Below, in pieces: positions 11,100 to 22,847 of a stretch of 53,468 nt of DNA. Origin of the DNA: an uncultured Acidobacteriota bacterium (lineage in GTDB: Bacteria; Acidobacteriota; Thermoanaerobaculia; Multivoradales; SZUA-115). The position numbers and the translations under genes are program-made. The notes beneath the pieces are model-generated. The model saw only the letters and a program-made list of their open reading frames with translations, did no database searches and had not been told where the DNA came from. The first letter of the stretch is position 1, and each line of letters begins with the position of its first letter. The DNA is taken from contig CALMKX010000376.1 in NCBI GenBank assembly GCA_937867335.1, positions 1 to 53,468 of the forward strand. The letters run 5' to 3'.

Positions 11100-13918
11100 T
11101 GGCGCTGGCCCGAGAGAAGGTCATCCAGGCCGCAGAGCGGCTGGTGGCTCGAGGGAAGGTCGAGGCCGCCATCCGCGAGTACCGCAAGGTGCTCGCCGAC
11201 AACCCGCGCGATACCAACACGCTGAACCGGGTCGGCGACCTCTACGCCCGCATCGAACACATCGATGACGCCGTAGGGCTGTTCACCCGCATCGCCGAGC
11301 ACTACACCGAGGATGGCTTCTTCGTCAAAGCCATCGCGATCTACAAAAAGATCATCAAGCTCGACCCGACCCGCCTCGAGATCTACGAGCGGTTGGCCGA
11401 GCTCTACCATCGCCAGGGCCTGGTCAACGAAGCGCGCACTCAGTACCAGGTCCTGGTGGACTACTACCAGAAGCACGGCCAGGCTGCGGCGGCGATCGGC
11501 ATCTGCCGCCGCATGCTGGCTCTCGAGCCGAACAATCCTTCGCATCGAGCCCGGCTCGCCGATCTGCTCGAGCAAGAAGGGGAGATCGGCCAGGCGATCG
11601 AGGAGTACCGCTCGATCGCCGGCCAGATGATCGCCACGTCCCAGTCCGACGGCGCTGTTCGGGTCTACGAGAAGGCTTTGGAGATCCAGCCGGACAACGT
11701 CGAGCTGCTGCGCGAGGGTGTCGAGAAGCTGCGCGCGGCAGGGGCCACCGCTGCCGCAGCCAAGCTGCTGGCCACTGCAGCCCGCCACAACCCGGCCGCC
11801 GAGCAGCTCCTGCGCCAGGCGAGCCAGCCGGAGAGCCGACAGGCCGTCGCGCCACCTCCGCAGCCAGCCTTCGAGGCGCCACCCGCGCCGGTCCAGCCGA
11901 TTCCGGCGGCCAGCGAGGAAGAGGTAGCCGAAGTTCTCGGCTGGGATCAGGATGGCGGGGCAAGCGCCCCGGCAACGGCGCCGTCCGCTCCTCGCCGAGA
12001 GCCTGAGCCCGAGCCGGAGCTCGAGGGCCTGGACCTCGACCTCTCGGTGAATGAGTCCTTCGTACTCGACTTCGACAGCGACGAACCGCCTGCGAGCATG
12101 GTCCAGCCGCCGGCGGACCTGGCACCCCCGAGCAGCGTGGCCGAGGAGAATCTCGAGCCCCTCGAGTTCGGCGAGGACAGCTTCGTGCTGCCGGTGCTCT
12201 CGGATCTCGAGGCCGGTGGCTCCGAGCCCTCCGATCGCGAGGACTCCGGGCCGGGCGAGATTTCCCTGCACGGCGAAGATTCCTTCGACCTCTTCCTGGA
12301 CACCGACGAGCTCGAGCGCACGGCCTCGGAGCTGGTGCCTCAGCGCAGCCAGAAGACCGACGATCTGGTAGCGGAAGCGGAGGTGCTGTCCAAGTACGGA
12401 TTGCGCTCGAAGGCCCTCGAGCGACTCGACGAGGTCTTCCGAACCAATCCCCAGCACCTGGGAGCCTATGCCCTCCAGATCACGCTCTACTTGGAGGAAG
12501 GTCGCCACGAGCGCGTGACCATTCTGGCCAACGAGATGGCGGCCATCGCCTCCGAGACTGGCCAGCTGCAGCTCTGGCAGGGAGTCCGCGACAAGCTGAT
12601 CGAAGCCGGCTACCGACCGGAAGGCCCGCGCAAGCTCGCGCCCCCCCTGCCGACGGCGGTTCAGCCCTCCGAGGCGAGCCCGACGGGCGGGGCCGGAGAG
12701 TGGCTGGAGCTCGACGTTCCGGACTTCGAGTTGCCTCCGCTCGCGGAGAGGCTCGAGGCGAGCGCCCCAGTCGAGCCCGAGCCGACGCCGGCGAGCGGCA
12801 GTCTGCCTGCGTGGTCTCGCTCCGAGTTCGTCGAGCTCGAGGAGCTGCCGGCGGGCTTGCCGGAAATCTCCCTCGACGAGCCCGAGTCCGAAGGGGAATT
12901 CGAGCTGGAGCCCTTGCCGGAGCTCGCAGCGGAGCCAGAACCGGCACCACCGCCCGCCGCGCCGGCGGCCCCCGTTGTCCAGCCCGCGGCTCCGGCCGCC
13001 ACCGAGAAGGCGGACGCCGAGGCCCTCGACAGCAGCCGCTCTACCCGCCGGCGCAAGGCCGATCTCGATCTCGACCGCACCCTGGCGGAGCTTTCCGGCC
13101 TGGCCAAGGGAGCCGGAACGCCTCGAAGGCGGCCGGCCGAGCCTGCACCGCCAGCCCAGACGGCCCTCCCGGCCGAGCCTCCAAGGCCGGCGGCTGCGGC
13201 TCCCAGCCCGACCCCCGCGCCCGACCCGCCGGCGGCGGCCGAAGCCCTGCCCGCATTCTCTGAAGCCGATCTCGACGGCCTGGAGATCTTCGATCTCGAC
13301 CAGCCGGTCGCGCCGGTCGCGCCGCCCGAAGGCCCGGGCTGGCTCTCGGACCTCGACCAGGGCAGCGCCGCACCGGCCCCCGGCGGCAAGCTCTTCGACG
13401 ATGAGCAGGAGTTCTTCGATCTCGCCGCCGAACTCGAAGAGGAGCTCAAACAAGAAGAGCTCGGCGGCGAGAACCTCTTCGCTCAGCCCCACGAGCAGTC
13501 GCTCGAAGAGATCGTGGAAGGCTTCAAGCGCGGCGTGGCCGAGCACCTGTCGACCGAGGACTACGAGACTCACTTCAACCTCGGTATCGCCTATCGGGAG
13601 ATGGGCCTCCTGGACGAGGCCATCGGCGAATTCCAGCTCGCTTCGAAGTCTCCCGCTCGGTTGGTGGATTGCTGCTCCATGCTGGGAATCAGCTTCCTCG
13701 AGAAGGGGCTGCCGGAGCTGGCCGTGAAGTGGTATCGGCGCGGCCTGGACCATCCGGGCCTGTCGGAGGATGAGTCCCTGGCTCTGCTCTACGATCTCGG
13801 CAACGCCTATGCTGTGGCCGGCGACCGCGAGGGTGCTTACAAGACTTTCGTAGAGGTCTACGGCACCAACAGCCATTACCGCGACGTGGTGGCCCGGCTG
13901 GAAGAGCTGGCGCCCTGA
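11099..13918 (+). CDS. Large TPR protein with Pro/Glu-rich linker
   Basis: 939 residues; start ATG 11099 overlaps the rnhB stop and follows AGGAGG. Residues 1 to about 230 form consecutive TPR-like repeats (AAIREYRKVLADNP, AIAIYKKIIKLDP, ICRRMLALEPNNP, RVYEKALEIQPDN). The middle 550 residues are low-complexity, rich in Pro, Ala, Glu and Asp, with a further TPR pair near 420-460 (ALERLDEVFRTNP). The C-terminal 140 residues return to TPRs (FNLGIAYREMGLLDEAIGEF). No signal peptide or transmembrane helix is visible, so it is probably a cytoplasmic scaffold. Such TPR proteins are common in Acidobacteriota and Myxococcota; no function can be named. Its place inside a translation operon is noteworthy. 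Confidence 0.85.
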   Translation: MALAREKVIQAAERLVARGKVEAAIREYRKVLADNPRDTNTLNRVGDLYARIEHIDDAVGLFTRIAEHYTEDGFFVKAIAIYKKIIKLDPTRLEIYERLAELYHRQGLVNEARTQYQVLVDYYQKHGQAAAAIGICRRMLALEPNNPSHRARLADLLEQEGEIGQAIEEYRSIAGQMIATSQSDGAVRVYEKALEIQPDNVELLREGVEKLRAAGATAAAAKLLATAARHNPAAEQLLRQASQPESRQAVAPPPQPAFEAPPAPVQPIPAASEEEVAEVLGWDQDGGASAPATAPSAPRREPEPEPELEGLDLDLSVNESFVLDFDSDEPPASMVQPPADLAPPSSVAEENLEPLEFGEDSFVLPVLSDLEAGGSEPSDREDSGPGEISLHGEDSFDLFLDTDELERTASELVPQRSQKTDDLVAEAEVLSKYGLRSKALERLDEVFRTNPQHLGAYALQITLYLEEGRHERVTILANEMAAIASETGQLQLWQGVRDKLIEAGYRPEGPRKLAPPLPTAVQPSEASPTGGAGEWLELDVPDFELPPLAERLEASAPVEPEPTPASGSLPAWSRSEFVELEELPAGLPEISLDEPESEGEFELEPLPELAAEPEPAPPPAAPAAPVVQPAAPAATEKADAEALDSSRSTRRRKADLDLDRTLAELSGLAKGAGTPRRRPAEPAPPAQTALPAEPPRPAAAAPSPTPAPDPPAAAEALPAFSEADLDGLEIFDLDQPVAPVAPPEGPGWLSDLDQGSAAPAPGGKLFDDEQEFFDLAAELEEELKQEELGGENLFAQPHEQSLEEIVEGFKRGVAEHLSTEDYETHFNLGIAYREMGLLDEAIGEFQLASKSPARLVDCCSMLGISFLEKGLPELAVKWYRRGLDHPGLSEDESLALLYDLGNAYAVAGDREGAYKTFVEVYGTNSHYRDVVARLEELAP

Positions 13919-13935
13919 GCGCGGACTCTCCGCCC

Positions 13936-14484
13936 ATGACCGAGCTGCCGATTCTGCCAGCCGGCGATCCGCGGCTGCGACGGAAGGCGAGCCCGGTTCT
14001 CGATCTCGGCAGTCCCGAGCTCGGGGCTGGTATCGCCCTGCTGCACGAGGTCCTGGAGCGGTTCCGGGCCATCTACGGCTTTGGCCGGGCGATCGCTGCG
14101 CCGCAGCTGGCCATCCCATTGCGGCTGGTGGCGATGAACCTCGGCTCGGCCCCTCTGACCTTGATCAATCCCGAGATCCTCGAGCGCAGCCCAGAGACCC
14201 TCACGCTCTGGGACGACTGCATGTGCTTCCCGGATCGGCTGGTGCGCGTGGAGCGCCATCGCTCGATCTCGGTCGCCTTCCTGGATCCCGACGGGCGAGA
14301 GCATCGCTGGCCCTGGCTCGACGAGGCTCGCTCGGAGCTCTTGCAGCACGAGATCGACCACCTCGATGGCGTTCTGGCGCTGGACCGAGCCCAGAGCCCG
14401 GAGGATGTAGTGCCGGTGGCGGAGTTCGAGGCCGACCGGGAGCGCTTCCTCGCCCGCGTCAGCTATCGCGCGAATCGCCCGTGA
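13936..14484 (+). CDS. Peptide deformylase-like protein with altered motifs
   Basis: 182 residues with the deformylase fold signature. It follows the TPR gene by 17 bases. Motif 3, QHEIDHLDG near residue 138, is intact and supplies two His ligands and the catalytic Glu. Motif 1 (normally GxGLAAPQ) reads GRAIAAPQ, and motif 2 (normally EGCLS) reads DDCMCF, retaining the Cys metal ligand but not its neighbours. Deformylases remove the N-formyl group from nascent proteins. With the three metal ligands and Glu present it may be active, but divergence at the substrate-binding motifs points to a secondary paralogue with different substrates, not the housekeeping enzyme. Confidence 0.85.
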   Translation: MTELPILPAGDPRLRRKASPVLDLGSPELGAGIALLHEVLERFRAIYGFGRAIAAPQLAIPLRLVAMNLGSAPLTLINPEILERSPETLTLWDDCMCFPDRLVRVERHRSISVAFLDPDGREHRWPWLDEARSELLQHEIDHLDGVLALDRAQSPEDVVPVAEFEADRERFLARVSYRANRP

Positions 14485-14538
14485 AGCTCCAGGCGCAGTG
14501 GTAGGCTTGACCCAGGCCTTGCAAGGAGCCTGTGAACC

Positions 14539-15122
14539 ATGCCCGTTCCCGAAACGGAGGTGAGCCGGCTGCTCTACCAGTGGCGCGAGGGCGATCCTCG
14601 GGCCCTCGAGCGCCTGGCGCCCCTGGTCTACGAGGAGCTGCGGCGCCTGGCGGGGCGGTACCTGCGCTCGGAACGCACCGACCACAGCCTCGACGCCACC
14701 GATCTGGTGCACGAGGCGTATCTCCGCATGGTGGACAAGAGCCACCCCAACTGGCGAGACCGGATCCACTTCTTCGCCGTCGCGGCGCAGCAGATGCGTC
14801 GCGTGCTGATCGACCACGCTCGGCGGCATCGCGCCGGCAAACGGGGCGGCGGCCTGATCAAGCTGCCGATCGACCGGGAAGTCGAGGCATCGTCCAGCCC
14901 GGAATCCACCGACCTGGTAGCGCTCCATGAAGCCCTCGAGCAGCTGGCCGAGCTCGACCCGCGCAAGGCGAAGGTGGTGGAGCTGCGCTATTTCGGTGGC
15001 ATGAGCCTGGAGGAGACGGCTGAGTTCCTGCAGGTCTCGTCGGCCACGGTGATCAACGACGCCCGGTTCGCTCGAGCCTGGCTGCATCGCGAGCTTTCCC
15101 GCGGAGCCAGGGATCGTCCGTC

Positions 15123-15126
<4 letters not shown>
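14539..15126 (+). CDS. ECF-type RNA polymerase sigma factor
   Basis: 195 residues with sigma region 2 (LVYEELRRLAGRYLR, then DLVHEAYLRMVD and FFAVAAQQMRRVLIDHAR) and region 4 (KVVELRYFGGMSLEETAEFL with the helix-turn-helix). This matches the ECF subfamily common in Acidobacteria and Planctomycetes that is typically linked to a Ser/Thr kinase instead of a membrane anti-sigma factor. ATG 14539 follows AAGGAG. The stop overlaps the kinase start GTG at 15123, so sigma factor and kinase are translationally coupled and probably form one signalling unit. Confidence 0.93.
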
Positions 15127-18143
<3,017 letters not shown>

Positions 18144-18146
18144 CTC

Positions 18147-19421
18147 TCAGCGCACGCTCAGGACGTCCGCCACCACCACCGTACAGTCGAAGTTGTGGAA
18201 GCCGGGCTGGGGCGCTGGCCAGAGCGCGGGGTAGCCCGGCAACGGCGCCGGCGGCTGGGGGTCCCCGGCATACGGCTCGAGAGGCTCGACGGGCTCGTAG
18301 GGCGGCTCGAACTGGACCGGGGTGTAGTCGACCTCGTAGCTAGGGTCTCCCGGCTGGAGGTTGGTCTTGGCCCGAGGCAGATCGAGGGTCTGCGTGTCCC
18401 AGAGCTGTGTCGAGCTGCCGGCGTCGGTCCCCTGCCAGTCGGGAGTGGGGTCGATCTTCGAGCCCGGGCCGCGGATCACGGTGAGATCCGCCACGCTGGT
18501 CAAGAGTCTGCCCAGCGAGGTCACCACCGGCAGGGTGGGAGCCCCTCCGGTCTGGCTCTGGCCGTCGGCGCCGAGGCGGGTGTGGCGCAGGAAAGTGGCA
18601 GCCGGCAGGGGCGGCTGGAGAACGTGGCTCAGCGTGACGGGACCCACGACCAACACGGGCCCCTCGTGGAGGTAGACCCGGGCGGCCGACGGCAGCGAAG
18701 GGTGGCTGAAAATGGCAACCAGGCTCGCTCCGTCGGCGAGCGGTGGCACCAGGGCAGCGGGCGGGTCCTGCCAGGAGCCGCGCCCGTCCTTCACGGTGCT
18801 CGCCGGGAGCAGCAGCTCCAGGGTGTAGTTGCCATTGATCGCTGGGGGCAGCTTGTCGGTGACGTCGGCACGGAAAGCGTAGAAGTAGCCGGATCCCAGC
18901 CAGCAAGGCTCGAGAGTCCAGCCGATCAGCTGGCCGACCACAGATCGCCCGGAGAGCAGAGCCTTGTTGTAGAGCCCCGCCGCAGTAGCCGGGTCGATGG
19001 TGCCGAGGATTCCCCAGTACAGGAACCCGGCCTGGAGGGTAGCTCCGGGCGGTGTCCCGGTGAGCGCGATCACGCCGCGCGCCTGGTTGCGGAGCCCGAC
19101 GCCCGCAGCAACGTGGTCGGTGCCGTAGAGCGGGACCGGTATTCCTGGGACGAGAACTTGCGAGGTCTCCCGCAGGGCCAGGCCGGGTGCAGCGCTCGTC
19201 GCCAGATCCAGTGGCCGCAGGGCGCGCAGCCGGCGCCATTCGAACTCAGGTGAGCGCTCCAGAGAGCGGGGGATGGGCGGGTTGCCCACGCTGCTCCAGG
19301 AGCCGCCCTGGGCCTGGGCAGCGAGTGCCGCAGCGAAGGCGAGCTGCAGAAGAAAGGCGACCGCCACTGCGAGCGGGACCCGAAGGCGTGAAGGGCTCGG
19401 TGGCGAGAGGACGGCTGGCAT
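18147..19421 (-). CDS. Secreted protein of unknown function, DUF3344-like
   Basis: 424 residues with a clear signal peptide (hydrophobic VAVAFLLQLAFAAALAAQAQ). The middle part has GTPPGATLQAGFLYWGILG, which resembles the PPGA...A.LYW pattern of DUF3344-type extracellular beta proteins, and ends Pro-rich (PPYEPVEPLEPYAG). A later segment, NFDCTVVVADVLSVR, closes the protein. ATG 19421 follows AGGAGG. Convergent with the kinase gene, leaving only three bases between stops. The family assignment is weak; it is probably a cell-surface or exported beta-sandwich protein. Confidence 0.7.
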   Translation of the reverse strand: MPAVLSPPSPSRLRVPLAVAVAFLLQLAFAAALAAQAQGGSWSSVGNPPIPRSLERSPEFEWRRLRALRPLDLATSAAPGLALRETSQVLVPGIPVPLYGTDHVAAGVGLRNQARGVIALTGTPPGATLQAGFLYWGILGTIDPATAAGLYNKALLSGRSVVGQLIGWTLEPCWLGSGYFYAFRADVTDKLPPAINGNYTLELLLPASTVKDGRGSWQDPPAALVPPLADGASLVAIFSHPSLPSAARVYLHEGPVLVVGPVTLSHVLQPPLPAATFLRHTRLGADGQSQTGGAPTLPVVTSLGRLLTSVADLTVIRGPGSKIDPTPDWQGTDAGSSTQLWDTQTLDLPRAKTNLQPGDPSYEVDYTPVQFEPPYEPVEPLEPYAGDPQPPAPLPGYPALWPAPQPGFHNFDCTVVVADVLSVR

Positions 19422-19704
19422 GGGACGCCTCCTTGAGGTCTGAAGGCGGGGCCCGATCTAGCTTCAGGGCCCCCTCCGTGAACGACTCTGACGGAACAAG
19501 CGTAATCCGGAACGCAAACCGACAAACGTTCCCCTGCACAGGGAAGAAAATTGTCGTCACGTTCAACGTCGTGCCGACACTTTCTCTTCTAGGTAAGATC
19601 AGATCTACAAACGTATCGACCACAAGAAAGCCCGAGCCGAAGGCGCAGCCTCGCTCGCAGTGCAGGAGCAGGCCCGCTCGACAGGGCTCGTGGGAGGGCG
19701 GAAC
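19422..19704. other. Divergent intergenic region
   Basis: 283 bases between the divergent secreted-protein gene and the short peptide ORF. It is relatively A+T-rich from 19500 to 19640. I see no convincing -35/-10 pair on either strand, no repeat and no RNA gene. Confidence 0.4.
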
Positions 19705-19857
19705 ATGTTGCGTCTTTTGCGCTGGTTGTTCTTGGGATGGAGCTCCTGGACGGTCGACAAGCTAGGCTCCGAGGCGGATCCCTGGGGGACCCCCCAGTCG
19801 GCGGGCTCGACCGGAGAGTCGACGAGCGAGTCCGGTTTCACTCGTCCGAATTCGTGA
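19705..19857 (+). CDS. 50-residue peptide with hydrophobic start and DPWG motif
   Basis: Small ORF with a purine-rich stretch (GGGAGGGCGG) just ahead of its ATG. It starts MLRLLRWLFLGWSSW, a short hydrophobic, Trp-rich segment, then DKLGSEADPWGTP, then a Ser/Thr/Gly/Glu-rich tail. It lies 91 bases upstream of a TPR protein on the same strand. I recognise no family. The segment could be a membrane-inserted or exported peptide, and peptide-plus-TPR is the layout of RRNPP-type signalling in Firmicutes, though that comparison is inference. The coding status is uncertain, as it rests on the leader, composition and position only. Confidence 0.45.
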   Translation: MLRLLRWLFLGWSSWTVDKLGSEADPWGTPQSAGSTGESTSESGFTRPNS

Positions 19858-19948
19858 AGCGGCCGCGGTCCGTTCGTGGCGCAGGCCCTCCCGACGAATG
19901 CGCTCGGGAGCCTGGAGAATCGGTTGAGCAACCCTCTCTGAAGCGAGG

Positions 19949-21286
19949 ATGCCGATGGCCGGTCCGCATGTGAGCCGTGAGCTGCTGCGCGCAGTAGCTC
20001 GGGGAGAGCTACCACCCAAGGTCTTGGTGGACCTCGTCTTTCGCCATGTCATGGAGGAGTGCCCGCACTGCCGGCTCGAGTACGACGCCTTCCGTCGTAC
20101 CCGGATCGTCGCGGAAGACTATTCGGTGCCTCTCCAGAAGGCGTTCTCCCAGCTGAGCGAGAAGCGGGAAACGGTCTTGCAGCAGCGGGCCGAGGCAGAG
20201 CTCTGGCTCGCCGAGCTCCGTCTTCTCGAGCCTGCCCCTCGCAAGCGGAAGGTCCAGAGGGCCAGGAACCGATATCGGGGTCGAGTTTTCGCCGAGCGGC
20301 TGATCGCAGCGTCGATCGACGCTCTGCCAGGCGCACCCCGGGAGTCGCTGAGCTGGGCCGAGTGCGCCTACGCTGTGCTCTACAAGGGTCGAGTTCCCCA
20401 GGAGGACGCTGCTTGCGCTGTCCGGGCTCTGGCCTGGATGGCGAACGCTCATCGCGCCCTGGGCGAGCTCCCTCGCGCTGAAGAGCTGGTGGGCATGGCG
20501 CGCGATTGGCTCTCGAGGTGGGGTGCGGAACAGGGCCCGGCTCTGGCCGATCTGGATCGAGTGGAAGGGGCCCTGCGCAAGGATTGCCAGCGCCTGGAGG
20601 AGGCCGAACAGCTGCTTTCGAAGGCTGCCCTGCAGTATCAGGTGCTGGGTGACGAGGTCTCTCTGGCGGCGTGCTTGCTGACGTTAGGTATCGTCTATAA
20701 CCGGGCAGGAGACGCCGTCGCTGCGGTCGATGCCACCCGCCGTGCGCTCGAGAAGATCGACCGCCAGGAGCAGCCGAAGCTCTACATTTTCGGCCGCTAC
20801 AACCTGGCTTTCTACCTCTTGGGACAGGGTCAGCTCGATGCAGCTGCGGCCGTGCTTGAAAGCGATGCCGAGGTCTTCGCCGGCGTCACCGACGACTACA
20901 TGGGCCCGAGATTCAAGCTGCTGCGAGCCAAGCTTGCCGCCGAGCGCGGCGACTTCAGGTCGAGCGAGGCGGGCCTGGTTGCGGCTCGAGATCAGTTTGC
21001 CCGTGTCGGCATCGGCTACGACGTGGCCAACGTCAACCTCGAACTCGCGCTGCTCTACCTCCGTCAAGGCAAACTGGAGCTGGTCAAGAGCACGGTGGCC
21101 GATGCGGTGCTTCTCTTCGAGAGCCAGATGGTGCACCGCAATGCTCTTGCAGCGTTGATTCTGATGCGCGAAGCGGCCTTCGCCGAAGAGCTCACCGCAG
21201 CGATGATCCACAGTGCCCAGAGTTTCCTGCTCAAGGTCTTCTCGGCAGGCCCCCATGCTCACGACGCCGGAGGCCTACCGTTCTAG
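19949..21286 (+). CDS. TPR protein with N-terminal Cys/His zinc-finger-like motif
   Basis: 445 residues; start ATG 19949 or, with better GAGG spacing, ATG 19955. The N-terminal LLRAVARGELPPKVLVDLVFRH followed by HVMEECPHCRLEY resembles the zf-HC2-type anti-sigma motif (His, then CxxC). The rest is helical repeats of TPR type (AVRALAWMANAHRALGELPRAEEL, LLTLGIVYNRAGDAVAAV, LELALLYLRQGKLELV). No transmembrane segment is seen, so it is probably cytoplasmic. This zinc-finger/TPR architecture recurs in Acidobacteriota genomes and may respond to a partner sigma factor or peptide; the function is not established. A short peptide ORF lies just upstream. Confidence 0.8.
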   Translation: MPMAGPHVSRELLRAVARGELPPKVLVDLVFRHVMEECPHCRLEYDAFRRTRIVAEDYSVPLQKAFSQLSEKRETVLQQRAEAELWLAELRLLEPAPRKRKVQRARNRYRGRVFAERLIAASIDALPGAPRESLSWAECAYAVLYKGRVPQEDAACAVRALAWMANAHRALGELPRAEELVGMARDWLSRWGAEQGPALADLDRVEGALRKDCQRLEEAEQLLSKAALQYQVLGDEVSLAACLLTLGIVYNRAGDAVAAVDATRRALEKIDRQEQPKLYIFGRYNLAFYLLGQGQLDAAAAVLESDAEVFAGVTDDYMGPRFKLLRAKLAAERGDFRSSEAGLVAARDQFARVGIGYDVANVNLELALLYLRQGKLELVKSTVADAVLLFESQMVHRNALAALILMREAAFAEELTAAMIHSAQSFLLKVFSAGPHAHDAGGLPF

Positions 21287-21292
21287 GCCCGT

Positions 21293-22189
21293 CTAGGCTG
21301 CCGTGCGGAAGGTGAAGGAGAACGCCTTCGGCAGCTCGTTGCCGTCCAGGTCCTCCACCGCCTCGGCCCCGAGGGTCACGTGGAAGAGTTCGTCGCGCGG
21401 CAGATCTCCGTCCGGCTCCCAGGTCACCCACCAGTGCTCCGGATCGTAGCGAGTGATGCCGGGAACGAGGCCGCTCTTCTCGCCCAGCACCGTGATGCCG
21501 TGACTCTCGACATCCCCCGGGTTGAGCGGCTCGGAAGCGGCGAAGACCACGCGGATCGACCGAGCGGCCACCAGCGCCCCCTCTTCGGGGAAATGCGCAG
21601 TCACCACCGGCGGCAGGGGTGTGGAGTGGTATCCCTCCGGTCCATCGAAGGCCGTGTTGATGGTGATCTCGAAAACCGCGTCGGCGATGTCGGGCAGGGG
21701 AGGAACCGGTGGCTCCGGCAGGTCCTTGAACCAATCTTCGAGCAGAATGGCGGCCACGATGACGGTCACGACCCCGACCACGATCCACCCTGTGGGTACG
21801 TGCTTGAGCGTGGTCTCTACCCGGCTCATCTTTCCGGCCCGCACCCGCACCTGCTTGCCGGGATCCTCGATCGGCTCGGCGTCGCCCCGGTCGTTGAGGC
21901 GGGCGGTGTAACGAACCCGGTACTTGCCGGGCGGCAACTCCACCACCGACCATTTCGGTTGCAGGGAGCGGAATACCGGCTCCCAGTGGCCCCCCTGGCG
22001 CCGCTCGAGCTCGCCGGCGATGAAGCGGGGGCCGAACCGCCCGGCCTTCCGGGCGTCGTCGTCCTCGAAGACGGACACCTGGACGCCGCCGGTGAGCTTC
22101 GAGGAAGTCGGTACGGTGCCGCGGCTGCGGGTGCTCAAGCAACCGGAAAGCAGGGCGAACGCGAGCAGCAGGGCCAGGGCTCGGCGCAT
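21293..22189 (-). CDS. Lipoprotein with C-terminal Ig-like domain
   Basis: 298 residues from ATG 22189, chosen because GGAG lies five bases upstream; an earlier in-frame ATG lacks a site. LLAFALLSGC is a lipobox, so the mature protein starts at the Cys. A single hydrophobic helix (WIVVGVVTVIVAAILL) lies near residue 135. The last 120 residues resemble a Big_5/SbsA-type Ig-like domain (PPVVTAHFPEEGALVAARSIRVVFAASEPLNP, then LPKAFSFTFRT). Probably a surface or periplasmic protein. Function unknown. Confidence 0.75.
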   Translation of the reverse strand: MRRALALLLAFALLSGCLSTRSRGTVPTSSKLTGGVQVSVFEDDDARKAGRFGPRFIAGELERRQGGHWEPVFRSLQPKWSVVELPPGKYRVRYTARLNDRGDAEPIEDPGKQVRVRAGKMSRVETTLKHVPTGWIVVGVVTVIVAAILLEDWFKDLPEPPVPPLPDIADAVFEITINTAFDGPEGYHSTPLPPVVTAHFPEEGALVAARSIRVVFAASEPLNPGDVESHGITVLGEKSGLVPGITRYDPEHWWVTWEPDGDLPRDELFHVTLGAEAVEDLDGNELPKAFSFTFRTAA

Positions 22190-22287
22190 GGGGGCTCCAG
22201 TTCTCATCCGTCCTATTGTTACGCAAAGACCAGCGACTCGGGACTGCCGGCTCCTGAAGCGAGGCAAGAGCGGGGCCAGGGACGGGG

Positions 22288-22764
22288 CTAGGACTCGGTC
22301 TCGAGATAGATCGGCAGCTCGTGGCTGCGCACGTGGTTGAAGACCACCGAGGTTTCCATCTGGTCCACTTCCTCGCGGGTGGTAAAAGCGTTGAGCGCCA
22401 GTTCCCGCAGGTGGTCGAGGTCGCGCACGGCAACGTGGACCAGGAAGTCCGAGCGGCCGGTGAGGTGGTAGACCGCCACCACTTCGGGCAGCGAGAGGAC
22501 ATGCCCGCGAAAGGACTCCACCTGGTTGCGCACGTGGTGAGCCAGCCGGATGGTGATCATGGCTTCGAGGCCGACACCGACCTTGCGCGGATCGAGGTCG
22601 GCGTGGAAGCCGCGAAAGAAGCCCGCGTTCGCCAGCCGGCGCACTCGCTCGAGACAGCTCGATGCGGCGAGCCCCACGCGGACTGCGAGCTCCTTGTTCG
22701 AAAGCCGCGCGTTCTTCTGCAGTTCGCGAAGAATCTCGATGTCGATTCGGTCTGGCCAGCTCAT
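22288..22764 (-). CDS. Lrp/AsnC family transcriptional regulator
   Basis: 158 residues. The N-terminal winged HTH reads DRIDIEILRELQKNARLSNKELAVRVGLAASS, and the C-terminal RAM ligand-binding domain contains VVAVYHLTGRSDFLVHVAV. Lrp-type proteins sense amino acids and often regulate a divergent metabolic gene. This one is divergent, 83 bases away, from a methionine gamma-lyase-like gene, which mirrors mdeR-mdeA in Pseudomonas putida. A 12-base palindrome between the two genes could be its operator. Confidence 0.93.
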   Translation of the reverse strand: MSWPDRIDIEILRELQKNARLSNKELAVRVGLAASSCLERVRRLANAGFFRGFHADLDPRKVGVGLEAMITIRLAHHVRNQVESFRGHVLSLPEVVAVYHLTGRSDFLVHVAVRDLDHLRELALNAFTTREEVDQMETSVVFNHVRSHELPIYLETES

Positions 22765-22804
22765 GGCCGCCTCCCCTCGAATTCTATTCGGAGTCTCGAT
22801 CAGG

Positions 22805-22816
22805 CGCTCTAGAGCG
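22805..22816. promoter_or_regulatory. Perfect palindrome, candidate Lrp operator
   Basis: CGCTCTAGAGCG is a perfect 12-base palindrome in the 83-base gap between the lrp-like and lyase genes, 32 bases before the lyase start. Its placement suits an operator shared by the divergent genes. A single copy in a G+C-rich region could also be chance. Confidence 0.4.
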
Positions 22817-22847
22817 AGCTTACTCTTTTGCTGAAGGAGGGGAGGCC

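Noticed and set aside
10985-14119. Very long minus-strand reading frame (1044 codons) opposite the TPR and deformylase genes
   Set aside because: It is antisense to well-supported genes, has low-complexity Arg/Gly/Leu content typical of G+C-rich shadows, and matches no family. The same applies to long frames at 360-2309, 32377-34941, 35965-37662 and 43441-45618.
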